A stretch of DNA of 11,020 bases. Source: Actinomycetota bacterium (lineage in GTDB: Bacteria; Actinomycetota; Thermoleophilia; Solirubrobacterales; Solirubrobacteraceae). Below, piece after piece: positions 1 to 7,831 of the stretch (position 1 is its first letter; each line of letters begins with the position of its first letter). The stretch is taken from assembly GCA_005883905.1 (NCBI GenBank), contig VAYD01000102.1:1-11020 (forward strand), in the 5' to 3' direction. Under the pieces are notes generated by a model. It saw only the letters and a list, made by a program, of their open reading frames with translations, was not told the origin of the DNA and searched no databases. The position numbers and the translations under genes are program-made.

Positions 1-275
1 CGCAGCGGCGCTGGAGCGCGCTACGGCATCCGGCGCGTGAGCCAGACAAACGCGGGCCGAACCACCGGAGGTAGGGGAAGGAGGGCCGGCCCGCAAAGCA
101 CCAAACGAAGGTGCATGAGAGAACTTGCGCCAATCCGCCCCGCTATCCTCAACGTTTCATTCGTCCTTCGACCCCGCCGGGTCAACGGACGGCGCTCCCT
201 GCCCGGACAAGCCTGGGTTTGCGCCTCCGCCGGCGGGCATCCGCAGTCCAAACGACACACAAGGGAGCAGTACCT
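1..275 (+). other. Upstream non-coding leader of the rpsB operon
   Basis: No complete gene is visible here. One frame (2-40) is open from the window edge and ends at TGA 38-40 with an Ala/Arg-rich tail (AAALERATASGA). It could be the C-terminus of an upstream gene, but 12 codons are not enough to say. The rest would be the rpsB 5' leader. TATCCT at 144-149 fits the actinobacterial TAnnnT -10 pattern, but no convincing -35 hexamer sits 16-19 bases before it, so a promoter is only a guess. GC-rich self-complementary decamers lie at 83-92 and 227-236. S2 autoregulates through its leader in some bacteria; nothing here proves that. Confidence 0.35.
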
Positions 276-1249
276 ATGGCCGACGTCGGCATCAGGGAGC
301 TGCTGGAAGCCGGAGTGCACTTCGGCCACCAGACGCGCCGCTGGAACCCGAAGATGCGCCGCTTCATCTGGGGCGAGCGCGCCGGGATCTACATCATCGA
401 CCTCCTGCAGACCGAGCGCCTGCTGCGGCAGGCTCAGGAGTTCGTGTCCGAGGTCGCCCATCGCGGCGGCACCGTCCTCTTCGTAGGGACGAAGAAGCAG
501 GCCCGCGACGCCGTCAAGGAGACGGCGGAGGCGTCCGGCATGCCCTTCGTCAACCACCGCTGGCTCGGCGGCCTGCTGACGAACTTCCAGACGATCTCGC
601 TGCGCACCAAACGCCTGCACGATCTCGAGCGCTACGAGTCGGAGGGCCAGCTGGCCCTGCTGCCGACCCGCGAGCGCATGGCCGCGATCGCGGACCTCGC
701 GAAGCTGCGCGCGAACCTCGGCGGCGTCAAGAACATGCAGCGCACGCCCGACGCGATGTTCGTCATCGACCTCAAGACCGAGGCGATCGCGGTCAAGGAG
801 GCCCAGCGCCTGCGCATCCCGATCATCGGCCTGGTCGACACGAACTGCGACCCGGACGGGATCGACTACGTCGTGCCCGGCAACGACGACGCGATCCGCT
901 CGTGCGCGCTGATCTCCAAGGCGATCGGCGACGTCGTGTCCGAGGGCCGCGCCGTCTTCCGTGCCGAGGAGGAGCGCGCCCGCCAGGAGGCCGAGGAGAA
1001 GGCCCGCCAGGAGGCCGAGGAGAAGGCCCGCCGCGAGGCGGAGGAGCAGGCCCGCCGTGAGGCCGAGGAGGCCGCGGCGCGCGCCGCCGAGGCGCAGGCC
1101 GCGCAGCAGGCGGCCGAGGTTGAGGCCGCCGGCCCCGACCCCGCCTCGACGCCCGAGACGCCGGTCGCCGACGCCGTGACCCCCGCGGAGCCCGTTCCCA
1201 CGCCGGACGCTCCGCAGACCGAGCCCACCCAGGAGCAGCCCGCATCATC

Positions 1250-1253
<4 letters not shown>
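276..1253 (+). CDS. rpsB: 30S ribosomal protein S2 with long repetitive C-terminal tail
   Basis: S2 is a small-subunit ribosomal protein that helps hold S1 and the mRNA platform. The 325-residue product starts MADVGIRELLEAGVHFGHQT, the classic S2 N-terminus (signature near residues 8-18). It has RWLGGLLTNF at 95-104, and PDAMFVIDLKTEAIAVKEA starting the second S2 signature at 158-182. The start is fixed by AGGGAG at 262-267, eight bases ahead of the ATG; the same frame is open further upstream (from 111), but that part has no S2 homology. The S2 core ends near residue 230. Residues 231-325 are an extra tail: four EExARxEA octads (232-263), an Ala-rich stretch, then a Pro/Thr/Glu-rich end. Typical S2 is about 230-260 residues, so the tail is additional. 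First gene of the operon; its stop overlaps the tsf start (ATGA). Confidence 0.97.
969..1064 (+). repeat. Four 24-base tandem repeats in the rpsB tail
   Basis: Units at 969-992, 993-1016, 1017-1040 and 1041-1064 encode EERARQEA, EEKARQEA, EEKARREA and EEQARREA. A decayed fifth unit (EEAAARAA) follows at 1065-1088. The octapeptide is strongly helix-forming with alternating acidic and basic residues, as in single alpha-helix or coiled-coil segments. The units are in frame, so copy-number change would lengthen or shorten the tail without breaking the gene. Confidence 0.85.
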
Positions 1254-3168
<1,915 letters not shown>

Positions 3169-3172
<4 letters not shown>

Positions 3173-3852
3173 GCGACGAGTCGGCCGCCGAGCCGGCGCG
3201 CTACGTCGCGATCATCACGGACGGCAACGGCCGCTGGGCATCGGCTCGGGGGCTTCCCACGATCGAGGGACACCGCGCGGGCGCGGACGTCGTCAAGGCG
3301 CGGCTGCGCGACGCGGTCTCGTTGGGCGTGCGCGAGCTGACCGTGTACTCGTTCTCGACAGAGAACTGGTCGCGGCCCGCGGAGGAGGTCGCGGGGCTGA
3401 TGCGGATGTTCTCCGAGCGGATCCTGGGGGAGACGCCGGAGCTGAACGACGAGGGCGTGCGAATGCGGTTCATCGGGCGGCGCGACGGAGTCTCGGATGC
3501 GCTGCTCGAGCAGATGGACTGGGCCGAGCAGGAGACGGCTTCGAACGATCGGATCACGCTGTTCGTCGCGTTCAACTACGGTGGGCGAGCTGAGATCCTC
3601 GATGCGGCCTCGCGTTACGAGGGCGGGGGCGAGGAGGCCTTCCGCCGGCTCTTGTACGCGCCCGAGATGCACGACCCCGATCTGATCATCCGGACCTCCG
3701 GGGAGCAGCGCACCTCGAACTACCTGCTGTGGCAGGGCGCATACTCCGAGCTCGTCTTCCGGGACGAGCTGTGGCCGGACTTCACCCGTTCGTCGTTCGA
3801 GGAATGTCTCGAGGAGTACGCGCGCCGCCGACGCCGGTTCGGGGGGCGCTGA
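3169..3852 (+). CDS. uppS: Undecaprenyl diphosphate synthase (cis-prenyltransferase)
   Basis: Cis-prenyltransferase that condenses isopentenyl diphosphate onto an allylic diphosphate to build the C50-C55 lipid carrier for peptidoglycan and other wall polymers. At 227 residues it is slightly short for the family. The catalytic P-loop region is ITDGNGRWA at residues 16-24, with the essential Asp at 18; the family usually has Met just before this Asp, here Thr. Other motifs are GHRAGAD at 34-40, SFSTENWSRP at 61-70, FNYGGRAEI at 135-143, and DLIIRTSGEQRTSNYLLWQ at 171-189, which binds the diphosphate of IPP. The ATG overlaps the frr stop (ATGA). Chain length of the product cannot be read from sequence; some actinobacterial homologues make C50. 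Followed directly by cdsA. Confidence 0.94.
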
Positions 3853-4683
3853 GTGCCGCAACCGCGCGCGCGGGCTCGCCGGATGGAGCGCCGCAACACG
3901 AGCTCCGACCTGGCGGCCCGGATCTTCGCCGCGCTGCCGGCGATCGCCTTCGCGATCGCGATCGTCTGGGCGGGTGGGCTCGTCTTCACGATCGGCCTGA
4001 TCCTGCTCGGGATCGTGTGCCTGCACGAGCTCTACGCGATGTTCGACCGGGCGCATCCCGCGCGCCTGGCCGGGTTCCTGTCGATCATCGGGATGGCGCT
4101 GGCGGCGCACTACGGCGGTCGGTCCGACCTGCTGCTGGCGACGGTGCTGGCGCTGCCGTTGACGTTCTTCCTGGTGGTGGCGCAGCGCCGCGGCGGAGCG
4201 CCCGCGATCTCGGTGACGATCCTCGGGATCTACTGGATCGGATTGGCGATCGGCCACGCCGTGATGCTGCGCGATCTGCCGCACGGCAACGCGATCGTGG
4301 TCGACGTGCTGGTCGGGACGTTCCTGGGGGACACAGGCGCCTATTTGGGCGGCCGTGCGATCGGCTCGACGCCACTCGCACCGCGGATCTCGCCGAACAA
4401 GACGTGGGAGGGCCTGGGCGTCGGGATCATCGTTGCGGTCCTCGCGACGTGGTGCGCGGGGCTGTACCAGGACTGGCTGAGCGGGCCGCAGGCGCTGTTG
4501 CTGGGCTTCGCGGTGGCTTTGGTCGCGCCTGTGGGCGATCTGTTCGAGTCGTACTTGAAGCGCGATGCCGGCACGAAGGACACCGGCACGCTGTTCGGCG
4601 CGCACGGCGGTGCTTTGGACCGGCTGGACGCCGTGCTGTTCACGGTCGTCGCGGGGTTCTACGTGTGGGTCGCGATGCTCTGA
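3853..4683 (+). CDS. cdsA: Phosphatidate cytidylyltransferase (CDP-diglyceride synthase)
   Basis: Integral membrane enzyme converting phosphatidic acid and CTP to CDP-diacylglycerol, precursor of all main phospholipids. The 276-residue protein has about seven or eight hydrophobic segments, beginning near residues 24-57 and ending with 258-275. The C-terminal family signature is at 233-259, with key residues SYLKR, TKD and HGGALDRLD; it departs from the consensus at one place (Ala after HGG). The upstream conserved loop DTGAYLGGRAIG and SPNKTWEG (160-187) is also present. The chosen start is a GTG flush against the uppS TGA, with a G6 tract at 3841-3846 six bases ahead. An ATG at 3883 (residue 11) is a possible alternative. 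Last gene of the + strand core operon here. Confidence 0.95.
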   Translation: MPQPRARARRMERRNTSSDLAARIFAALPAIAFAIAIVWAGGLVFTIGLILLGIVCLHELYAMFDRAHPARLAGFLSIIGMALAAHYGGRSDLLLATVLALPLTFFLVVAQRRGGAPAISVTILGIYWIGLAIGHAVMLRDLPHGNAIVVDVLVGTFLGDTGAYLGGRAIGSTPLAPRISPNKTWEGLGVGIIVAVLATWCAGLYQDWLSGPQALLLGFAVALVAPVGDLFESYLKRDAGTKDTGTLFGAHGGALDRLDAVLFTVVAGFYVWVAML

Positions 4684-4727
4684 GGCCAGTCCTTCGTCGT
4701 TGCGAGTCGGGCCGGGACGCGTACTTC

Positions 4728-4777
4728 GCCGACAGTTCGCGAGCACGACACCGCCTCTGCTCTCGCCTACTGTCGGC
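4728..4777 (+). terminator. Interrupted inverted repeat just after cdsA
   Basis: Arms GCCGACAGT (4728-4736) and ACTGTCGGC (4769-4777) are perfect 9-base complements. Inside, GCGAG (4739-4743) pairs with CTCGC (4762-4766), extended by CA/TG across a two-base bulge, so the whole element can fold as one long stem. It starts 45 bases after the cdsA stop. No T tract follows. It could be an atypical terminator, an mRNA 3'-end stabiliser or part of a structured RNA. Confidence 0.35.
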
Positions 4778-4796
4778 CACGATCTCGCGCTGCTCA

Positions 4797-4808
4797 CATG
4801 GGAAGCGC
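4797..4808 (+). repeat. 12-base direct repeat, left copy
   Basis: CATGGGAAGCGC, identical to 6186-6197. The two copies bracket the transposase and its non-coding flanks. Matching stops on both sides. It may be the recombination core or a target-derived sequence of the insertion sequence. Confidence 0.5.
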
Positions 4809-4836
4809 ACGTTCGGCGTGGGCGGGGGACGACCGA

Positions 4837-4881
4837 CGTGGGCCCCCTTGCTCTCGTATACCGAGAGCGAAAGGGCCCACG
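4837..4881. terminator. Strong hairpin, candidate transcription terminator
   Basis: Arms CGTGGGCCC (4837-4845) and GGGCCCACG (4873-4881) pair perfectly. After a small internal loop, GCTCTCG (4850-4856) pairs with CGAGAGC (4862-4868) around a five-base loop, TATAC. The T tract is poor (CTTTT about 14 bases after the stem), which is common for high-GC actinobacteria. It could end the rpsB-cdsA transcript and also stop minus-strand transcription from the transposase. It lies inside the 12-base repeats that bracket the insertion sequence, so it may instead belong to the element. Confidence 0.5.
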
Positions 4882-5042
4882 CCCAAGACCTGTGCTTTTC
4901 GTCTCTATGAAGTGGTGGGTGTTGTCAAGGCGGTGGTCGGCTTGCGGTGGGTGGAGCGGCGCTCATGTCTCTATCGCCTCCTCGGCGGGAGGACCAGGCG
5001 GGATGGGAGGCCGGCTGCGGGGGCGCAATTCCAAAAGGGCCG

Positions 5043-6086
5043 TCATGCGGCCAGACGAAAAGCGGCGCCTCCTGCAGCGGGGTTGAAGGGCTGGTTGCGG
5101 GTGAGCATGTGCCAGATCGCGCCGGTCAGTCGCCGGGCGATGTCGATCTGGGCGACCTTCGCGCCGCGCTGGCGGCCGAGGCGCTTCTTGGTGTGCTGGT
5201 AGCGGTCGTGGTAGGCGCGGTGTCTGAGCGCGTGCATCGTCGCTTCGAGCATCGCCCAGCGCAGGTATTTGGGGCCGGCCTTGGTGAGCTGGCCGCGGCG
5301 GTCCTTGGCGCCGGACTGATAGACGCGCGGACACAGGCCGGTGTAGCCGACGAGCTTCTGCGCCGAGGCGAAGCGTTCGATCTGCCCGATCTCGGCGGCA
5401 ATGGTGAACCCCAGCACCCAGCCGATGCCCGGCGCGCTCATCAGCAACGGCACATAGGGATGGTCAACGCCGCTGGCCTTCAGCTCGGCCGCGGCCTTGG
5501 CGATCTGGGCGTCGAGGTCGTCGATCAACAGCAGGCTGGCGTCAATCGAGCCGCGCCAGGGCTGCGGGATCTCAAGCTCGTCGAGCAGTCGCCGGCCGGC
5601 GACGCCGAAGAGGTCTGAGACCGGGCAGGGCTTGCCCCAGTTGATCAGCGCCGAGTGAATACGGTTCTTGAGCATCGAGCGGTGCTTGACCAAATGCATC
5701 CTGAACCTGGCCAGCTCGCGCTCGCCACGAACCCTGGGGTCGGGCAGCCAGATCGCCGGGACCAGATCGCGATGCGACAACACCGCCAGCACCCCGGCAT
5801 CGATGCGGTCGGTCTTGCAGGTCAGTGGCGCCAGCCCCTTGACCTTCTGCGCGTCGGCGATCAACACCTCCCAGCCCAGCTGCTCCAACGAGTCGTGCAC
5901 GAACCGCGCACCGCTCATCGATTCGATCACCGCGCGCACCCGCAGCCCGAGACCGACGCGCTCGACCAACTGGCGCAGGCCGTCGTGATCGCACGGACAG
6001 GCGAACTCGCCCAGCACCTCCCCATCGCCGCCGATCAGGCAGACATCGACCTTGCGCCGACTGAGATCTAGCCCAGCGTGCACCAT
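5043..6086 (-). CDS. IS110-family DEDD transposase (recombinase)
   Basis: Catalyses excision and insertion of the element; family members combine a RuvC-like DEDD domain with a C-terminal Tnp domain carrying a catalytic serine and are guided by an element-encoded bridge RNA. The 347-residue protein looks intact. It has GLDLSRRKVDV at residues 5-15 (Asp7), VIESM with Glu55, and CKTDRIDA at 90-97 (Asp93, Asp96), completing the DEDD set. A coiled region follows. The Tnp domain shows SAPGIG at 217-222, GYTGLCPRVYQSGAKDRRG at 247-265 (likely catalytic Ser258), and LTKAGPKYLRWAMLEA after it. The start is secured by a perfect AAGGAGG (minus strand, 6097-6103) ten bases ahead. Length and motifs match an active element; no frameshift is seen. 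Confidence 0.95.
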   Translation of the reverse strand: MVHAGLDLSRRKVDVCLIGGDGEVLGEFACPCDHDGLRQLVERVGLGLRVRAVIESMSGARFVHDSLEQLGWEVLIADAQKVKGLAPLTCKTDRIDAGVLAVLSHRDLVPAIWLPDPRVRGERELARFRMHLVKHRSMLKNRIHSALINWGKPCPVSDLFGVAGRRLLDELEIPQPWRGSIDASLLLIDDLDAQIAKAAAELKASGVDHPYVPLLMSAPGIGWVLGFTIAAEIGQIERFASAQKLVGYTGLCPRVYQSGAKDRRGQLTKAGPKYLRWAMLEATMHALRHRAYHDRYQHTKKRLGRQRGAKVAQIDIARRLTGAIWHMLTRNQPFNPAAGGAAFRLAA

Positions 6087-6092
6087 TGTCCA

Positions 6093-6150
6093 CGGGCCTC
6101 CTTGGACGCGTTTCGCCGTGACAGACGGAGCGTCTCACCAGGGAGGCCCG
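6093..6150 (-). promoter_or_regulatory. Hairpin sequestering the transposase ribosome binding site
   Basis: In the minus-strand transcript, CGGGCCTCCCTGG (from 6150-6138) can pair with CCAAGGAGGCCCG (from 6105-6093) at 12 of 13 positions. The second arm contains the perfect Shine-Dalgarno AAGGAGG (6097-6103). Inner complementary arms (ACGC/GCGT and CCGT/ACGG at 6116-6119/6125-6128) extend the fold. The structure would hide the ribosome site when transcripts enter from outside, a known way for insertion sequences to limit transposase. It could alternatively be part of an element RNA. Confidence 0.6.
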
Positions 6151-6185
6151 CCCTTCATCGCAGTCCAAAGCGCCCATCCGCGTTG

Positions 6186-6197
6186 CATGGGAAGCGC
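6186..6197 (+). repeat. 12-base direct repeat, right copy
   Basis: CATGGGAAGCGC, identical to 4797-4808, lying 100 bases upstream of the transposase start. Just outside it GATCTCGCG (6206-6214) recurs, as it does just outside the left copy (4781-4789), with similar bases after it (GCTGCC versus CTGCTC). Confidence 0.5.
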
Positions 6198-6294
6198 TAG
6201 TCCGTGATCTCGCGGCTGCCCGCCGCTTGTTTGGCTGTGCACAGAGCGAACCGTCGACCGCTCCGTGCCCGAACCGCCGCGGTCGCCCGCCGCG

Positions 6295-6325
6295 GGGGTG
6301 ATGCCGGCGCCGTCGGCATCACCCC
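6295..6325. repeat. Perfect 12-7-12 inverted repeat
   Basis: GGGGTGATGCCG (6295-6306) and CGGCATCACCCC (6314-6325) are exact reverse complements around the seven-base spacer GCGCCGT. No T tract follows on either strand, so it is not a classical terminator. A dimeric repressor operator or an RNA hairpin are both possible. It lies about 350 bases before the leader frame of the downstream operon. Confidence 0.7.
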
Positions 6326-6476
6326 GGAGCACCCCGATTAGTGGTCGTCATCTGCTTGTCGTGCCGTCCTCGGACCGGCGGCACACGTCAGGTCTTGGTT
6401 GCGGTCGGCGTCCCCGCGGCGAGCATCAAGGGCGGTCATCGTCCTTGCAACGTAGCGCCGGCCTCCGGTCCGGGCA

Positions 6477-6502
6477 GGACCACACTGCTGGACCACGCTG
6501 CT
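6477..6502 (+). repeat. 13-base tandem duplication
   Basis: GGACCACACTGCT (6477-6489) is followed at once by GGACCACGCTGCT (6490-6502), with 12 of 13 bases identical. It could be a pair of direct-repeat binding sites or a chance duplication. Confidence 0.5.
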
Positions 6503-6563
6503 GGTGCCGGTCCTGCAGCCGGCCCACCGACACGAGCCCAGCGGGACGCTCGGACTGTGGGCG

Positions 6564-6593
6564 TTGCGTTTGCCAACCCGATCTGCTTAGGAT
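6564..6593 (+). promoter_or_regulatory. Weak candidate promoter for the monooxygenase-oxidase operon
   Basis: TTGCGT (6564-6569) and TAGGAT (6588-6593) are separated by 18 bases. The -10 fits TAnnnT and the -35 matches only TTG of the consensus. A start near 6600 would leave about 50 bases before the leader frame. High-GC promoters are hard to call by eye; this is a candidate only. Confidence 0.3.
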
Positions 6594-6649
6594 CGGCCTG
6601 TCCCGGGGTTGCCGCCGCGGACAGTCCCACAGCAGGAAGAGGGTCCAGG

Positions 6650-6700
6650 ATGGCTCGTCTTGAGTACGCCGCCCCTACCAGCGAGGGGTGGGATCGCTGA
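6650..6700 (+). CDS. 16-codon leader frame overlapping the monooxygenase start
   Basis: ATG at 6650 opens MARLEYAAPTSEGWDR and ends at TGA 6698-6700, sharing its last A with the ATG of the monooxygenase (TGATG). A good ribosome site, AGGAAGAGGG at 6634-6643, lies six bases ahead, better than anything before the large gene. This layout is typical of a leader peptide that couples translation to the next gene. The N-terminus MARLEYA resembles starts of carboxymuconolactone decarboxylase-like proteins, so it might also be a remnant of a lost gene. No function can be assigned. Confidence 0.4.
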   Translation: MARLEYAAPTSEGWDR

Positions 6701-7830
6701 TGCCTGCCGAAGCGCGTCGTCACGAGGTCGCTGTTGTCGGCGCGGGACAGGCAGGCCTCGCCATCGGCTATTTCCTGCGTCAGCAGGAACGCGACTTCGT
6801 GATCTTGGAGCGCGCCGAGCACGTCGCGCAGCAATGGCGCGGGCGCTGGGATTCGCTGAAGCTCTTCACCTCGCGGCGCTACGACAGCCTCCCGGGCCGT
6901 GCGTTCCCTGGAGCGCCTGACGGCTATCCCAGCCGTGATGAGGTCGCGACCTATCTCGATGCATACGCGCAGACCTTCGATCTCCCGGTCAGGCTTGAGA
7001 CTGATGTCCAGGCCCTACGCCGAGATGGCGATGGTTTCGTCCTGCAAACGAGCAGTGGCGATGTCCTCGCTGGCCAGGTGGTGGTCGCCACGGGGCCGTT
7101 TCAGGAGCCGCGGGTTCCTGCCTTCGCCAGTTCGTTGTCTGACGACGTGGTGCAGTTCCACAGCACGCGTTACCGCAACCCGGCGGATTTGCCGTCCGGA
7201 CGCACGCTCGTGGTCGGTGGCGGCAACACCGGCTACCAGATCGCCGAGGAGCTGGCAGCCGACCGCGAGGTGCACCTCGCAGTCGGCACCCGACAGGCCC
7301 CGCTGCCCCAGCGTCTATTGGGCCGGGACCTGTTCTGGTGGCTGACCAAGACCGGCCTGATCAACAAGTCGGTCGACACGAAGGTCGGCAAGCGCGCAAG
7401 TGGGCGCGACGACACGCTCGTGGGCTCCAGCCCGCGCAAGGCCAAGCGGCAGGGCATCACGATGCGCCCGCGTGCGACCGGCGCCTCGGGCCGCACCGTC
7501 ACGTTCTCCGATGGCAGCGACCTCCAGGTGGAGGGCGTGGTGTGGGCCACCGGCTTCACCAGCGACTACTCGTGGATCGACGCGCCGATCACCGACAAAG
7601 GCGGACGCGTCAGCCACCGTCGCGGACAGACCGACATCCCCGGGCTCTACATGCTCGGCATGCCGTGGCAATACACGCGCGGGTCAGCGCTCCTTGGCTG
7701 GGTGAAGGACGACGCCCAGTTCGTTGCGCAGCGCATCGCCGAGTACGCCGCGTCGGCACCCCGCCCAAGCACGACCAATGGCACGACCGCCGCGGCCACG
7801 CAGGTAGTGACTACGCGGCAAGGAGACTGA
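6700..7830 (+). CDS. Flavin-containing monooxygenase, CzcO-like NAD(P)/FAD oxidoreductase
   Basis: Class B flavoprotein of the FMO/CzcO group, which uses NADPH, FAD and O2 to hydroxylate or oxygenate soft nucleophiles or ketones. The 376-residue protein has the FAD-binding VVGAGQAGLAIG at residues 12-23, and the QFHSTRYRNP segment at 152-161, matching the C-terminal part of the FMO identifying motif. It also has the NADPH-binding VVGGGNTG at 171-178 and the ATGF motif at 283-286. The ATG at 6700 was chosen because it overlaps the leader stop and has GAGGGG (6683-6688) upstream; a GTG at 6688 would add four residues. No signal peptide or membrane segment, so cytosolic. One base separates its stop from the next ATG, so it is cotranscribed with the multicopper oxidase. 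Substrate unknown; relatives are often annotated only as CzcO or trimethylamine-monooxygenase-like. Confidence 0.85.
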   Translation: MPAEARRHEVAVVGAGQAGLAIGYFLRQQERDFVILERAEHVAQQWRGRWDSLKLFTSRRYDSLPGRAFPGAPDGYPSRDEVATYLDAYAQTFDLPVRLETDVQALRRDGDGFVLQTSSGDVLAGQVVVATGPFQEPRVPAFASSLSDDVVQFHSTRYRNPADLPSGRTLVVGGGNTGYQIAEELAADREVHLAVGTRQAPLPQRLLGRDLFWWLTKTGLINKSVDTKVGKRASGRDDTLVGSSPRKAKRQGITMRPRATGASGRTVTFSDGSDLQVEGVVWATGFTSDYSWIDAPITDKGGRVSHRRGQTDIPGLYMLGMPWQYTRGSALLGWVKDDAQFVAQRIAEYAASAPRPSTTNGTTAAATQVVTTRQGD

Positions 7831-7831
7831 G

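Larger units (their letters stand above)
4684..5042. other. Non-coding stretch between cdsA and the transposase, rich in hairpins
   Basis: About 360 bases without a supportable gene. It holds two inverted repeats (4728-4777 and 4837-4881), one copy of a 12-base repeat shared with the far side of the transposase (4797-4808), and a G-rich tract at 4970-5030 leading into the transposase stop. The octamer GTCTCTAT occurs at 4901-4908 and 4967-4974. The left portion is the operon's 3' end; the right portion (about 4797-5042) is probably the transposase-downstream end of the insertion sequence. In IS1111-type members of the IS110 family the bridge RNA is encoded on this side, so this is one place to look for it. 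Confidence 0.5.
4797..6197 (-). mobile_element. IS110-family insertion sequence (boundaries tentative)
   Basis: The element is defined by the intact IS110-type transposase at 5043-6086. The outer limits are taken from a 12-base direct repeat, CATGGGAAGCGC, at 4797-4808 and 6186-6197; counting one copy gives 1389 bp, within the usual 1.2-1.6 kb for the family. IS110 elements generally lack terminal inverted repeats and typical target duplications and move as circles under bridge-RNA guidance, so ends are hard to call by eye. The presence of the transposase is certain; the exact ends are not. It sits between a core operon and an accessory cassette. Confidence 0.5.
6198..6649. other. Non-coding region upstream of the flavin monooxygenase operon
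   Basis: About 450 bases with no supportable gene; open frames on both strands here have no recognisable motifs and unlikely composition. It contains a perfect decamer palindrome CTGTGCACAG (6235-6244), a perfect 12-7-12 inverted repeat (6295-6325), a 13-base tandem duplication (6477-6502), and a weak sigma-70-like promoter candidate (6564-6593). It probably carries the promoter and operator sites of the downstream operon. Confidence 0.5.

Noticed and set aside
83..92. GC palindrome GGGCCGGCCC as a terminator of an upstream gene
   Set aside because: Only ten bases with no loop and no T tract; such palindromes are expected in GC-rich DNA.
111..275. Earlier in-frame start for rpsB
   Set aside because: The added residues are unlike S2 and the ATG at 276 has a good AGGGAG eight bases ahead.
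3729..4910. Plus-strand frame running across cdsA in another register
   Set aside because: Arg/Gly/Ala-rich shadow of cdsA; the CdsA signature is in the other frame.
6135..6332. Minus-strand frame in the gap right of the insertion sequence
   Set aside because: Gly/Arg-rich product without motifs; overlaps a palindrome and the transposase leader hairpin; treated as non-coding.
6688..6699. GTG start for the monooxygenase, four residues longer
   Set aside because: The ATG at 6700 overlaps the leader stop and has suitable spacing to GAGGGG; GTG remains possible but is less favoured.
6341..6700. 119-codon plus-strand frame upstream of the monooxygenase
   Set aside because: No ribosome site at its start and no motif. 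Only its last 16 codons have a good start signal, and these are reported separately.
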